Source of the DNA: an uncultured Collinsella sp.
GTDB taxonomy: Bacteria; Actinomycetota; Coriobacteriia; Coriobacteriales; Coriobacteriaceae
Length of the DNA stretch: 13,389 nt
NCBI GenBank assembly: GCA_958427895.1
Contig: CAUADW010000044.1
Location: 1-13,389 of the forward strand
Direction of reading: 5' to 3'
The position numbers and the translations under genes are program-made. This document shows positions 1 to 7,025 of the stretch, piece by piece (the stretch's first letter is position 1; every line of letters begins with the position of its first letter). The notes under the pieces were generated by a model. That model did not search any database. It was not told where the DNA came from and saw nothing but the letters and a program-made list of their open reading frames with translations.

Positions 1-255
1 CGCGAGCTGAGCCCCAAGGGCATTGACAAGGGCGTGGGCGTGGCGCGAGCGCTGGCGTATCTGGGCCGCGAGGGGAATGCGCGCACCTTTGGCTTTGGCG
101 ATTCGGGCAACGACCTGGGTATGCTCGCCGCTGTCGAGACGGCCGTGGCCATGGGCAACGCCATGCCCGAGGTCAAGGCGGTCGCCGACTACGTGACCGA
201 CGACGTCGCACACGACGGCACTGTCACCGCCATGCGCCACTTTGGGTTGATTTAA
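1..255 (+). CDS. HAD-superfamily (Cof-type) phosphatase, C-terminal fragment
   Basis: Only the last 84 codons are in the window; the frame is open from base 1 and ends in TAA at 253-255. The fragment holds the third and fourth HAD motifs: a Lys in the SPKGIDKG stretch just after the left edge, then GDSGNDLGML, whose two Asp residues bind Mg2+ in the family, followed by the usual AVAMGNAMPEVKAVADYVT segment and a short tail with DGTVTAM. This is the standard C-terminus of Cof-type hydrolases, cytoplasmic enzymes that remove phosphate from sugar phosphates or flavin/PLP cofactors. The specificity-giving cap domain lies outside the window, so the substrate cannot be named. It is convergent with the DeoR-family gene to the right, and a hairpin separates the two. 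Confidence 0.92.
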   Translation, partial: RELSPKGIDKGVGVARALAYLGREGNARTFGFGDSGNDLGMLAAVETAVAMGNAMPEVKAVADYVTDDVAHDGTVTAMRHFGLI

Positions 256-256
256 T

Positions 257-298
257 AAATGGCCGGGTCGCCCGCAGTGGGGGGCGACCCGGCCATTT
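257..298. terminator. Bidirectional hairpin terminator between convergent genes
   Basis: Perfect 17-bp inverted repeat: left arm AAATGGCCGGGTCGCCC at 257-273, right arm 282-298, 8-nt loop. It begins two bases after the HAD stop codon and ends four bases before the stop codon of the opposite-strand regulator. Each strand has an AAAT/ATTT edge rather than a long T tract. The position and stem strength argue that it ends both transcripts. Confidence 0.85.
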
Positions 299-301
299 GA
301 G

Positions 302-1093
302 CTATTTTGCAATATAGAGCTTGGGATGACTGCGACTGCTCTCGATCGCCGCCGTCATGATGCCCTCGTCGTCTCCATCAACGATGATGCCATCGAGGTC
401 ATCGATCTGCGCGGACTGATAAAAACTGGTCTTGTTGAACTTTCCCTGGTCAACCATCATGTAACCCTGGTTTGAGTTGGTCAGGTACATATGCTTGATC
501 ATGGCTGAGAAGTCGTGCTCGACGGTAAAACCGTGGTCGGGGTGGAATCCGTCGGCACTGACAAACGCCTTGTCGGCATGTAGTTTGCTCATGCAGTCGA
601 GCGTTAGTGCGCCCGCGAGATAGAGGTGACCCTTGCGCACGGAGCCGCCCAGCAGCACTACCGAAGCATTGGGGAGATTGAAGCTGGCATAGTTCGCGAT
701 TGCAAGATCGCCGGTGATAATGGTGATCTCACGCTTGTCCATGAGGGCCTTAGCGAAGTAAAAGCCTGTGGTGCCGATATCAATTACCAGAACATCGCCA
801 CCATCAACAAGAGTTGCTGCGGTTGCGGCGATGGCCTCCTTGGCCTCGACTTGGACATTGATGCGCTCCTCGGGATACGAGATTGCGGTGGAGCGAGAAA
901 GCGATACCGCTCCACCGCGTACGCGACGCAGCTTGCCTTCGGATTCCAGCGAGACGAGGTCGTGTCGTGCGGTGACTTCCGAAACCGAAAAACGGCGAAC
1001 GATGTCGGATACCGAGATATTTGGCTTTTCGGCCAGCCAGTTCATAATAAATCGCTGACGCTCGGCCGGTGAAAGGTCTGAAGTAGATGCCAT
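302..1093 (-). CDS. DeoR-family transcriptional regulator of the adjacent PTS operon
   Basis: 263 aa, the usual DeoR-family length. Residues about 8-60 form the winged helix-turn-helix (VSDIVRRFSVSEVTARHDLVSLESEGKLRRVRGGAV). Residues about 75-235 form the sugar-phosphate-sensing DeoRC domain, with DIGTTG at 105-110, LLGG at 147-150 and DQGKF at 215-219. In this family the C-terminal domain binds a phosphorylated sugar intermediate and releases DNA. The ATG at 1093 is preferred because AAAGGAG lies 6 bases upstream; a longer frame reaching 1171 adds 26 residues with no family similarity. It is divergent from the transaldolase-PTS operon, and repeated CTTTCG-type boxes fill the shared spacer, so it most likely represses that operon and itself. 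The recognition helix reads TARHDL where the family usually has TIRRDL. Its effector is unknown. Confidence 0.92.
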   Translation of the reverse strand: MASTSDLSPAERQRFIMNWLAEKPNISVSDIVRRFSVSEVTARHDLVSLESEGKLRRVRGGAVSLSRSTAISYPEERINVQVEAKEAIAATAATLVDGGDVLVIDIGTTGFYFAKALMDKREITIITGDLAIANYASFNLPNASVVLLGGSVRKGHLYLAGALTLDCMSKLHADKAFVSADGFHPDHGFTVEHDFSAMIKHMYLTNSNQGYMMVDQGKFNKTSFYQSAQIDDLDGIIVDGDDEGIMTAAIESSRSHPKLYIAK

Positions 1094-1142
1094 ATGCCGC
1101 TCCTTTTGAACGAAAGACAAAAGATACGCCTTTCGTAATCGA

Positions 1143-1171
1143 AATATAACGTATCGATATGAAAAGAACAA
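1143..1171 (-). promoter_or_regulatory. Predicted promoter of the DeoR-family gene
   Basis: On the minus strand, -35 TTGTTC (1166-1171) and -10 TATATT (1143-1148) are spaced by 17 bases. They lie 50 bases upstream of the start codon. The inverted repeat TTTCGtaatCGAAA at 1131-1144 touches the -10 box, which would allow autorepression. Confidence 0.45.
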
Positions 1172-1338
1172 GACGAAATCGAACGAACAAAATGAGCGTC
1201 AGGGCATGTTCATAATTCACATGTAGCGGATAGCTCGCACGTAGACGGGCTGTAAAGAGTCTCATTCTGAAGGTGGTGCCGAAAAGCGATACGTTCACAC
1301 CCGATATTCGACCGTTCACGGAAAGTCGACAATTGAGC

Positions 1339-1367
1339 TTTCGATAACTTTTGAAATAGTTTATAAA
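1339..1367 (+). promoter_or_regulatory. Predicted promoter of the transaldolase-PTS operon
   Basis: Weak -35 TTTCGA (1339-1344) and good -10 TATAAA (1362-1367) with a 17-base spacer. The start codon is 74 bases downstream of the -10. The -35 lies inside the CTTTCGATA box at 1338-1346, and further boxes flank the -10, so a bound repressor would block polymerase. A weak -35 would suit a promoter that is normally off. Confidence 0.45.
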
Positions 1368-1441
1368 AGAAAACCGTAGAGCTTTTGAAACAAAGAAAAA
1401 GGCTTTCGATAGCAATAATGCAAGGTGAGAAAGGACCGAAC

Positions 1442-2152
1442 ATGGCGATCAAAGTGTTTGCCGACGGCGCTAACCTCGAGGGCATGCTTGACATGCACGA
1501 CAACGGTAACGTCCAGGGCTTCACAACCAACCCTTCCCTTATGAAGGCCGGTGGCGTGACCGATTATCGCGCTTTCGCCAAGACGGTTCTTGAGCACATC
1601 ACCGACGTGTCGGTCTCTTTTGAGGTTTTCGCCGACGACGAGGCTGGTATGGAAGCCGAAGCCCGCGAGATTGCAACCTGGGCAGACAACGTCTACGTTA
1701 AGATCCCGGCACTCAACACCAAGGGCGAGTCCACTGCCGCGTTGGTCAAGCGCCTTTCTGCCGACGGCATCAAGGTGAATGTCACCACTATCTTCACGCC
1801 CGAGCAGGTCGACGAGTTCGTCGATGCCGTTTCTGCCGAGACCCCCTCTATTCTGTCCATCTTTGCCGGTCGCATTGCCGATACCGGCGTCGATCCGCTG
1901 CCCCTCATGGCGGAGTCCGTAAAGAAGGCTGCCGTTAAGCCTGCTGCCGAGGTTCTCTGGGCGTCTACGCGCGAGGTCCTCAATATCTTCCAGGCGGAGT
2001 CCGTTGGATGCCAGATCATTACGGTCCCCAATGCCATTCTTGCCAAGCGCAAGAATTTCGGGAAAGATTTGCTTGAGTACTCGCTTGATACGGTCAAGGG
2101 CTTTGCCCGCGACGTTCAGGCGCTTGGTTTTCATATCCTGCCCGAGGAGTAG
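1442..2152 (+). CDS. Transaldolase / fructose-6-phosphate aldolase family protein
   Basis: 236 aa, in the 210-240 range of the short transaldolase / fructose-6-phosphate aldolase group and much shorter than classical transaldolase B (about 315). Family landmarks are visible: FADGANL near the start, GFTTNPSL at 26-33, the Schiff-base lysine in VYVKIPA (Lys87), SIFAGRIADTGVDP about 139-152, and LWASTRE at 172-178. These cytoplasmic enzymes form a lysine imine and cleave or transfer a dihydroxyacetone unit from ketose phosphates such as fructose 6-phosphate. The ATG at 1442 follows AAAGGA at good spacing; an upstream TTG in frame lacks support. It is the first gene of the operon, 9 bases ahead of the EIIA gene, so it probably processes the phosphosugar delivered by this PTS. 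Aldolase versus transferase activity cannot be told from sequence alone. Confidence 0.9.
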   Translation: MAIKVFADGANLEGMLDMHDNGNVQGFTTNPSLMKAGGVTDYRAFAKTVLEHITDVSVSFEVFADDEAGMEAEAREIATWADNVYVKIPALNTKGESTAALVKRLSADGIKVNVTTIFTPEQVDEFVDAVSAETPSILSIFAGRIADTGVDPLPLMAESVKKAAVKPAAEVLWASTREVLNIFQAESVGCQIITVPNAILAKRKNFGKDLLEYSLDTVKGFARDVQALGFHILPEE

Positions 2153-2161
2153 GGGACGAGC

Positions 2162-2608
2162 ATGCTGACCGATCTTCTTAAGCCCGAGCTTGTTGCCTGC
2201 CACGTCGAGGCCTCCGACTGGGAGGAAGCGATCAGGGCATGCGGTAAGTTGCTCGTAGACGCTGGCAAATGCGACCAGAGCTATGTTGACGCCATGATTT
2301 CATCGGTTCACAAATTCGGCCCCTATATGGTCTTGGAAGAGGGCATCGCCATGCCCCACGCTCAGGCAGATGGCAATGTGAGCGAAGCGGGAATCTGTAT
2401 CGTCACGCTTGACCCTGCCGTTGCGTTTGGCCACGAGGATTTCGATCCGGTTCACGTGCTCGTGGGTATTTGCGCACCCGACCCCAAGGCTCATCTTGGC
2501 TGCTTGGCGGAGCTTTCGCAGATGTTCGAGGACGAGGACTGCGTTGCCAAGCTCAGCGCATGCGATACGCCCGAGCAGGTTTTGGAGACCATGCGTTCAT
2601 TCTTTTAG
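2162..2608 (+). CDS. PTS EIIA component, ascorbate (UlaC) type
   Basis: 148 aa, one complete EIIA domain of the fructose/mannitol fold in its ascorbate-type branch. The phosphorylated histidine is His66 in GIAMPHAQ. The preceding GPYMVLEEG and following VTLDPAVAFGHEDFDPVHVLV closely follow the layout of UlaC as I recall it (GPY.VL..G.AMPH, then F.HED.DPV). The protein takes phosphate from HPr in the cytoplasm and passes it to the EIIB cysteine. AGGGGA sits 6 bases before the ATG, and the gap to the transaldolase stop is only 9 bases, so the two are co-transcribed. A hairpin with a T run follows the stop, before EIIB. Confidence is high for the EIIA class; the transported sugar is not shown by this subunit. 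Confidence 0.92.
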   Translation: MLTDLLKPELVACHVEASDWEEAIRACGKLLVDAGKCDQSYVDAMISSVHKFGPYMVLEEGIAMPHAQADGNVSEAGICIVTLDPAVAFGHEDFDPVHVLVGICAPDPKAHLGCLAELSQMFEDEDCVAKLSACDTPEQVLETMRSFF

Positions 2609-2619
2609 GCCTTAATGGC

Positions 2620-2641
2620 ACGGCGATGCGTCGCCGTTTTT
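2620..2641 (+). terminator. Terminator-like hairpin inside the PTS operon
   Basis: A 7-bp GC-rich stem ACGGCGA (2620-2626) / TCGCCGT (2631-2637) with a TGCG loop runs straight into TTTTT (2637-2641). A second small stem GACGG-aaaa-CCGTC follows at 2647-2660. It lies in the 75-base gap between the EIIA and EIIB genes. It may cause partial termination or act as a processing or stability element that sets subunit ratios. Confidence 0.55.
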
Positions 2642-2683
2642 GGATAGACGGAAAACCGTCACGTGTAGGAGAGGAAGGTTGCC

Positions 2684-2959
2684 ATGCATATCATCACCGT
2701 ATGCGGAAACGGCATCGGGTCCAGCCTGATGCTCGCTGGCAAAGTCGAGGAGCTTTGCGAGGAGGAGGGCATCAAGGCCGACGTTGAGTCTATGGACCTG
2801 AACGGTGCTTCTTCCGCAAATCCGGATTTGTTCATCACCGTTAAGGAGCTCGCCCCCGAGCTCCACGGCAACGTTGTGATCGTTCGCAGCTATGTGAACA
2901 AGAAGAAGATCCGCGAAGACGCCCTCGAGGCAATCAAGGCGGCTGCCGCGAACGCCTAA
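2684..2959 (+). CDS. PTS EIIB component, ascorbate (UlaB) / lactose-type fold
   Basis: 91 aa, the normal size for a free-standing EIIB of this type. The phosphorylated cysteine is Cys7 in ITVCGNGIGSSLML, a P-loop-like CxxGxGSS motif at the end of the first strand. The rest alternates helix and strand (SMDLNGA, PDLFITVKEL, GNVVIVRSY). It accepts phosphate from EIIA His66 and transfers it to the sugar brought in by EIIC. GGAGAGGAAGG lies just upstream of the ATG. It sits between EIIA and EIIC, with gaps of 75 and 71 bases, each holding a hairpin. The EIIB class is secure; the substrate is not. Confidence 0.92.
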   Translation: MHIITVCGNGIGSSLMLAGKVEELCEEEGIKADVESMDLNGASSANPDLFITVKELAPELHGNVVIVRSYVNKKKIREDALEAIKAAAANA

Positions 2960-2973
2960 AGCGGCACGAAAAA

Positions 2974-3006
2974 GGGCGGTTCCCTGTGGAAGAGGGAAAC
3001 GCGCCC
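2974..3006 (+). other. Intercistronic hairpin between EIIB and EIIC genes
   Basis: An interrupted stem pairs GGGCG (2974-2978) with CGCCC (3002-3006) and TTCCCT (2980-2985) with AGGGAA (2993-2998). No T run follows, so it is not a terminator. It could protect or process the mRNA or shape EIIC translation; the EIIC ribosome binding site lies about 10 bases downstream. Confidence 0.4.
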
Positions 3007-3030
3007 ACGTTAGAGAGAAAGGAAGCGCAG

Positions 3031-4422
3031 ATGCAAGCCATCCTTCCCATACTTGAGTTTATCCAATCGATTCTGACCAAGCCAGCGTGGATCATGGGTC
3101 TGTTTGCCTTTGTGGGCCTTGTCGCGCTTAAGCGCCCTGCCCACAAGGTGATGACGGGAACCCTGAAGCCCATTCTTGGTTACATCATGCTGTCTGCCGG
3201 CGCCGCTGTTGTTCAGGACAACCTTGCTCCGCTGGGTACCTTCATCGAGACCGGTTTCCACATCACCGGCGTCGTGCCCAACAACGAGGTCGTCGTTTCG
3301 ATGGCTCAGAGTGTCCTTGGCGTTCAGACCATGATGATCTTGATTCTCGGCTACGTCGTGAACATTATCATTGCCCGCTTTACCAAGTTTAAGTACATCT
3401 TCCTGACGGGCCATCACAGCATGTTCATGGCTTGCCTGCTGTCTGCCGTTCTGCAGGCATCTGGCTTCCAGGATGTCCAGCTTGTCATCGTGGGCGGTAT
3501 GTTCCTGGGCCTCGTGAGCGCTATACTTCCCGCCGTTGGCCAGCGTTTCACCGAGAAGGTTACCGATGGCGACGAAATCGCCATGGGCCACTTCGGTTCA
3601 CTCGCCTATTACATCTCCGCTGCAGTCGGTACGCTTTTTGCTAAGGATGCCGAGGAGAACAGCACCGAGAAGATTGAGGTTCCCGAGAAGTTCGCCTTCC
3701 TGCGCGACACCACCATCTCCACGGCTCTTACCATGGCCTTCTTCTATCTGGTTACCGCTTTTGCCGCTTACATCGCAGATCCTGCGGTCGTTACCAAGAC
3801 CGCTGGCGGCGACAATGTGATCGTCTATGCCCTGACTTGTGCCCTGTCCTTCGCCGTCGGTGTCACTATCGTCTACAACGGCGTTCGTATGATTCTCGCC
3901 GACCTGGTCCCGGCTTTCCAGGGCATCTCCAACAAGCTGATTCCCGGTGCCATCCCCGCCGTCGACTGCGCCGTCTTCTTCCCCTATGCTCCCACCGCCG
4001 TCATCCTCGGCTTTGTCGCTTCCTTTATCGGTGGCGTGGTCGGTATGTTCATCGTGGGCGCTACCCTGGGTATCTTCATCATCCCGGGCATGGTTCCCCA
4101 CTTCTTCTGCGGCGCAACTGCCGGCATCTACGGCAATGCCACGGGCGGTCGCAAGGGTGCAGCTCTTGGCGCTTTCGTCAACGGCCTGCTCATCACCTTT
4201 GCCCCTGCTCTGCTCCTGCCCGTTCTTGACGTCTTTGGCTTCAAGAACACTACGTTCGGCGACTTCGATTTCTCCGTCATTGGTATTACGCTCGGCCGCG
4301 CTGCCGAGGCCTTCGGTACCACCGGTGTCTACGCGATTCTCGCTGTCCTTTTGGTCGTCGCCTTCGTCCCCAACTTCATCCACACCAAGGGCGCTGTGAT
4401 CAATCACGTTGAGGAAGAGTAA
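3031..4422 (+). CDS. PTS EIIC permease, ascorbate (UlaA) family
   Basis: 463 aa, almost the length of E. coli UlaA (465). It is a polytopic inner-membrane protein with about ten or eleven hydrophobic segments and no fused EIIA or EIIB domain. Family signatures include LTGHHSMF (about 125-132), VTDGDEIAMGHFG (177-189), an internal VTIVYNGVRMILADLVPAFQGISNKLIPGAIPAVDCAVFFPYAP block, and GIFIIPGMVPHFFCGATAGIYGN. It binds the sugar outside and moves it inward as EIIB phosphorylates it. The ATG at 3031 follows AGAAAGGAAG; an in-frame ATG-less extension to 2986 would overlap the intercistronic hairpin. Where E. coli UlaA, as I recall it, reads GHQQQ near the substrate site, this protein has GHFGS, which hints at another substrate. 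It is the last gene of the operon, and a strong terminator follows. Confidence 0.93.
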   Translation: MQAILPILEFIQSILTKPAWIMGLFAFVGLVALKRPAHKVMTGTLKPILGYIMLSAGAAVVQDNLAPLGTFIETGFHITGVVPNNEVVVSMAQSVLGVQTMMILILGYVVNIIIARFTKFKYIFLTGHHSMFMACLLSAVLQASGFQDVQLVIVGGMFLGLVSAILPAVGQRFTEKVTDGDEIAMGHFGSLAYYISAAVGTLFAKDAEENSTEKIEVPEKFAFLRDTTISTALTMAFFYLVTAFAAYIADPAVVTKTAGGDNVIVYALTCALSFAVGVTIVYNGVRMILADLVPAFQGISNKLIPGAIPAVDCAVFFPYAPTAVILGFVASFIGGVVGMFIVGATLGIFIIPGMVPHFFCGATAGIYGNATGGRKGAALGAFVNGLLITFAPALLLPVLDVFGFKNTTFGDFDFSVIGITLGRAAEAFGTTGVYAILAVLLVVAFVPNFIHTKGAVINHVEEE

Positions 4423-4479
4423 TCCAGGCATACGTTAAGCCCTAATCGGGCGGAGCTCCGATAACCGGCTCCTACACGG

Positions 4480-4520
4480 AAGCGGTGACGTCTCAAATGA
4501 GGCGTCACCGCTTTTTGCTT
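4480..4520 (+). terminator. Rho-independent terminator of the PTS operon
   Basis: 15-bp stem from 4480-4494 (AAGCGGTGACGTCTC) pairing with 4499-4513, with one U-G wobble and an AAAT loop, followed by TTTGCTTT. It begins 57 bases after the EIIC stop. Confidence 0.9.
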
Positions 4521-4819
4521 TGGAGCGATTGTGAAAACGAGCCGGCGAGGCGCTGCTTCTGTTCCGTGAACGGAATCAAACGCAATGATCGGCAAAAACG
4601 TTTTGCTGCTGGGGCGTCGATATAAAAATGGTAAATCTGCAAAACCGTTCGCCGAGAAGATAAAACCCGCAGCTCACGCCTTGATAAACGTGGCTAAAGT
4701 GTTTAGCAGTTCAACGTCCATATGCAAGTGAAAGTTTTGTTGCGGTATCTGCAAGTTTTCCCATTGGATGAGAAAACTTGCAAGTTCGACGATGGGCAGC
4801 GGTGGTTCGTCCTTTGCTG
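4521..4819. other. Gene-free AT-rich spacer with several short perfect palindromes
   Basis: No convincing gene is seen here between the convergent PTS operon and tex. The segment is richer in A+T than its surroundings and holds TTCCGT-ga-ACGGAA (4562-4575), GCAAAA-acg-TTTTGC (4592-4606), GCTAAA-gtg-TTTAGC (4693-4707), and a 10-bp perfect inverted repeat GCAAGTTTTC (4751-4760) / GAAAACTTGC (4772-4781) with an 11-base loop. The last lies 39 bases beyond the tex stop but lacks a T run on either strand. The palindromes have the 6-2-6 and 6-3-6 shape of regulator-binding sites, yet no gene starts here. Confidence 0.5.
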
Positions 4820-6967
4820 TTACTTTCCCTGCACCATGGTGAGGGAGATCTTTTTGCGGTCGCGATCGACCTTTTCCACCCACACCTCTACCGTATCGCC
4901 GACGCGCACCACATCGCTCGGGTGCTTGATAAAGCGGTTGGCAAGCTTGGAGATGTGCACGAGGCCGTCCTGGTGCACGCCCACGTCGACGAAGGCACCA
5001 AAGTCGACGACGTTGCGCACCGTGCCCTTGAGTTCCATACCGGGCTCCAGGTCGTCGATGGAAAGCGCCGAGCGGCTAAAGACCACCTCGGGCGCGTCGT
5101 CGCGCGGGTCGCGGCCGGGCTTTTTGAGCTCGTTGACGATGTCGATGAGCGTGAGGGTGCCGCAGTCCAGGTCGCTTGCCAGCGCCGAGATGCTGCCCAG
5201 GCGGCGCTCGATGTCGGGCACGCCGCCGCGGCTGAGCTCGCTTGCTTTAACGCCGGCGCGTTCCAGGACGGACGTGGCCACCTCGTAGCTCTCGGGGTGG
5301 ACGCTTGTCGCGTCGAGTGGGTTCCTACCGCCGCTAATGCGCAAAAAGCCCGCGGCGTTGAGATATGCCTTGGGTCCCAGCTTGGGGACCTTCTTAAGCT
5401 GGCGGCGATCGGTAAAGGCGCCGTTTTCCTCGCGGTAGGCCACGATATTCTTGGCCACGCTCGGTGTGATACCCGATACGTATCCCAGCAGACTTGCGCT
5501 CGCGGTGTTTACGTCGACGCCCACGCGGTTGACGACGTCTTCCACCACGTGGCCCAGGGTGCGCGAGAGCTCGGCCTGGTCAAGGTCGTGCTGGTACTGG
5601 CCCACGCCGATGGACTGGGGCGGGATCTTGACGAGCTCTGCCAGCGGGTCCTGTAGACGGCGGCCCAGGCTCATGGCGCCACGCACGGTGACGTCCAGAT
5701 CGGGATACTCCTGGCTGGCGAGCTCGGAGGCGGAGTACACCGATGCGCCGGCCTCGTTGACGATGGTGTAGCGAAGGCTGGGCGCCTGCTCGGCAATGAA
5801 CTCCGAGACGACTTCCTCGGTCTCGCGGCTGGCGGTGCCGTTGCCGATGACGATGGTGTTGACGCCGTCCTTTTTGACGAGGCGGGCGAGCTCGCGCTTG
5901 GTGCCGGCGACGTCGTGGCGCGGCTTGGTGGGGTAGACCACGCCGTGGTCGAGTAGCTTGCCGGTCTCGTCCATGACGGCGACCTTGCAGCCGGTGCGGT
6001 AGCCCGGATCGAGCGCGAGCACGCGGGCGCCGCGCACGGGACGCGCCGAGAGCAGGCCCTCGAGATTCTTGGCAAAGACGTTGATGGCCTCGGTCTGGGC
6101 GCGAACGGTGAGTTTGGCGCGGGCCTCGCGCTCCAGCGAGGGGGCCATGAGGCGCTTGTAACCGTCAGCGATGGCGGCGTCAAAGACGGGAGCGAAGACG
6201 CCTTGGCGACGGGGCCAGCGGCTGCCCAGGCGCGCTGCAGCGGCAGCACCGTCGACATTCACGCGCACACGGAGCTTGCCCTCGCGCTCACCGCGGTCGA
6301 TAGCCAGCACGCGGTGGTTGGGTATACGGCGCAGCGGCTCGTCATAGTTGTAGTACGGCTCATAGGGGGTCTTCTCGGCGGGGTCGGTGGCCTCGACGAC
6401 GATATCGGCGGTGTTTTGCGTAAAGGCGCGCAGGTCGGCGACGTTCTCGGGGTCTTCGGCTACCGTCTCGGCCACGATGTCGGCGGCGCCGGCAAGCGCC
6501 TTCTCGGGTGTGTCGAAGCCGGCCTCCTCGTTGACGTATGCCGCGGCGGTGTCGAGTGCGCTGCCCTTGGCCGAGGCCTGCATGATGATCATATTGGCAA
6601 GCGGCTCCAGGCCTGCCTCGCGGGCCTTCTGCGCGCGGGTCATGCGCTTTTTGCGGTAGGGCTTGTAGAGGTCCTCGACGCGCTGGAGCTGCGTGGCCTC
6701 GCGAATCTGCTGCTCGAGTTCGGGCGTGAGCTTGCCCTGGGCGTCGATGAGCAGAATGACGTCCTCTTTACGCTGCTCAAGATTGCGCAGGTAGGACAGG
6801 CGCTCGTCGAGCGCGCGCAGGGCGACGTCGTCCATGCCGCCCGTGGCTTCCTTGCGGTAGCGCGAGATAAAGGGAATGGTGTTGCCCTCGTCGATGAGCT
6901 TGACGGCCGCTTCGATGTTGGCGGCCTTAAGGTTGAGCTCGCGAGCGAGCTGGGCGATAAGATCCAT
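4820..6967 (-). CDS. tex: Tex-family RNA-binding protein (YqgF/HhH/S1)
   Basis: 715 aa, slightly short of the 720-780 usual for Tex. The domain order fits. An N-terminal helical region has FISRYRKEATGG and VEDLYKPYRKKRMTRAQKARE. The YqgF/RNase H-like domain is about 315-425 (RVLALDPGYRTGCKVAV, IVIGNGTASRETE, VNEAGASVYSASELA). The helix-hairpin-helix region is about 487-555 (NTASASLLGYVSGI, LKKVPKLGPKAYLNAAGFLRI). The C-terminal S1 domain is 643-715 (GTVRNVVDFGAFVDVGVHQDGLVHIS). Tex proteins bind nucleic acid and act in transcription and RNA metabolism in the cytoplasm. The ATG at 6967 is chosen for AAGGAG 5 bases upstream and because MDLIAQLARELNL starts the conserved part; the frame could extend to 7054, but those residues are not Tex-like. 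It appears monocistronic. Confidence 0.95.
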   Translation of the reverse strand: MDLIAQLARELNLKAANIEAAVKLIDEGNTIPFISRYRKEATGGMDDVALRALDERLSYLRNLEQRKEDVILLIDAQGKLTPELEQQIREATQLQRVEDLYKPYRKKRMTRAQKAREAGLEPLANMIIMQASAKGSALDTAAAYVNEEAGFDTPEKALAGAADIVAETVAEDPENVADLRAFTQNTADIVVEATDPAEKTPYEPYYNYDEPLRRIPNHRVLAIDRGEREGKLRVRVNVDGAAAAARLGSRWPRRQGVFAPVFDAAIADGYKRLMAPSLEREARAKLTVRAQTEAINVFAKNLEGLLSARPVRGARVLALDPGYRTGCKVAVMDETGKLLDHGVVYPTKPRHDVAGTKRELARLVKKDGVNTIVIGNGTASRETEEVVSEFIAEQAPSLRYTIVNEAGASVYSASELASQEYPDLDVTVRGAMSLGRRLQDPLAELVKIPPQSIGVGQYQHDLDQAELSRTLGHVVEDVVNRVGVDVNTASASLLGYVSGITPSVAKNIVAYREENGAFTDRRQLKKVPKLGPKAYLNAAGFLRISGGRNPLDATSVHPESYEVATSVLERAGVKASELSRGGVPDIERRLGSISALASDLDCGTLTLIDIVNELKKPGRDPRDDAPEVVFSRSALSIDDLEPGMELKGTVRNVVDFGAFVDVGVHQDGLVHISKLANRFIKHPSDVVRVGDTVEVWVEKVDRDRKKISLTMVQGK

Positions 6968-7025
6968 GGGACTCCTTGCGTTTAAGGTGCGTTTGCAGCA
7001 CAGGGCTACCAAGGATACCACCCGT

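Larger units (their letters stand above)
1103..1411. promoter_or_regulatory. Cluster of CTTTCGATA / CTTTTGAAA boxes, candidate DeoR operators
   Basis: Within the 348-bp divergent spacer (1094-1441) one AT-rich motif recurs: CTTTTGAAC 1103-1111, the inverted repeat TTTCGtaatCGAAA 1131-1144, CTTTCGATA 1338-1346, CTTTTGAAA 1348-1356, CTTTTGAAA 1382-1390 and CTTTCGATA 1403-1411. Related CGAAA words occur at 1172-1185. The boxes cluster at the two promoters and are absent from the middle of the spacer (about 1190-1330). TTTCG-like repeats are known operators for several DeoR-family proteins. Assignment to this regulator is inference from position. Confidence 0.55.

Noticed and set aside
804..1415. 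A 203-codon minus-strand frame overlapping the DeoR gene and divergent spacer
   Set aside because: It is out of frame with the clear DeoR protein and crosses the promoter region; its composition is not protein-like.
1385..1441. Upstream TTG start for the transaldolase
   Set aside because: The extra 19 residues are not family-like, and the ATG at 1442 has a well-placed AAAGGA site.
1361..2203. A 280-codon minus-strand frame opposite the transaldolase
   Set aside because: It is antisense to a strongly supported gene, has no plausible ribosome binding site and no recognisable domain.
3598..4431. A 277-codon minus-strand frame opposite EIIC
   Set aside because: The translation is Asp/Glu/Gly-rich mirror sequence of a clear membrane permease, with no family resemblance.
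4674..4883. 69-codon minus-strand frame ending in MDVELLNTLATFIKA
   Set aside because: The ending faintly recalls a LysR N-terminus, but the frame stops at once and overlaps the end of tex. At most it is a tiny remnant, too weak to list.
4722..5288. 188-codon plus-strand frame starting in the palindrome-rich spacer
   Set aside because: Most of it is antisense to tex and Ser/Thr/Arg-rich; no ribosome binding site is seen.
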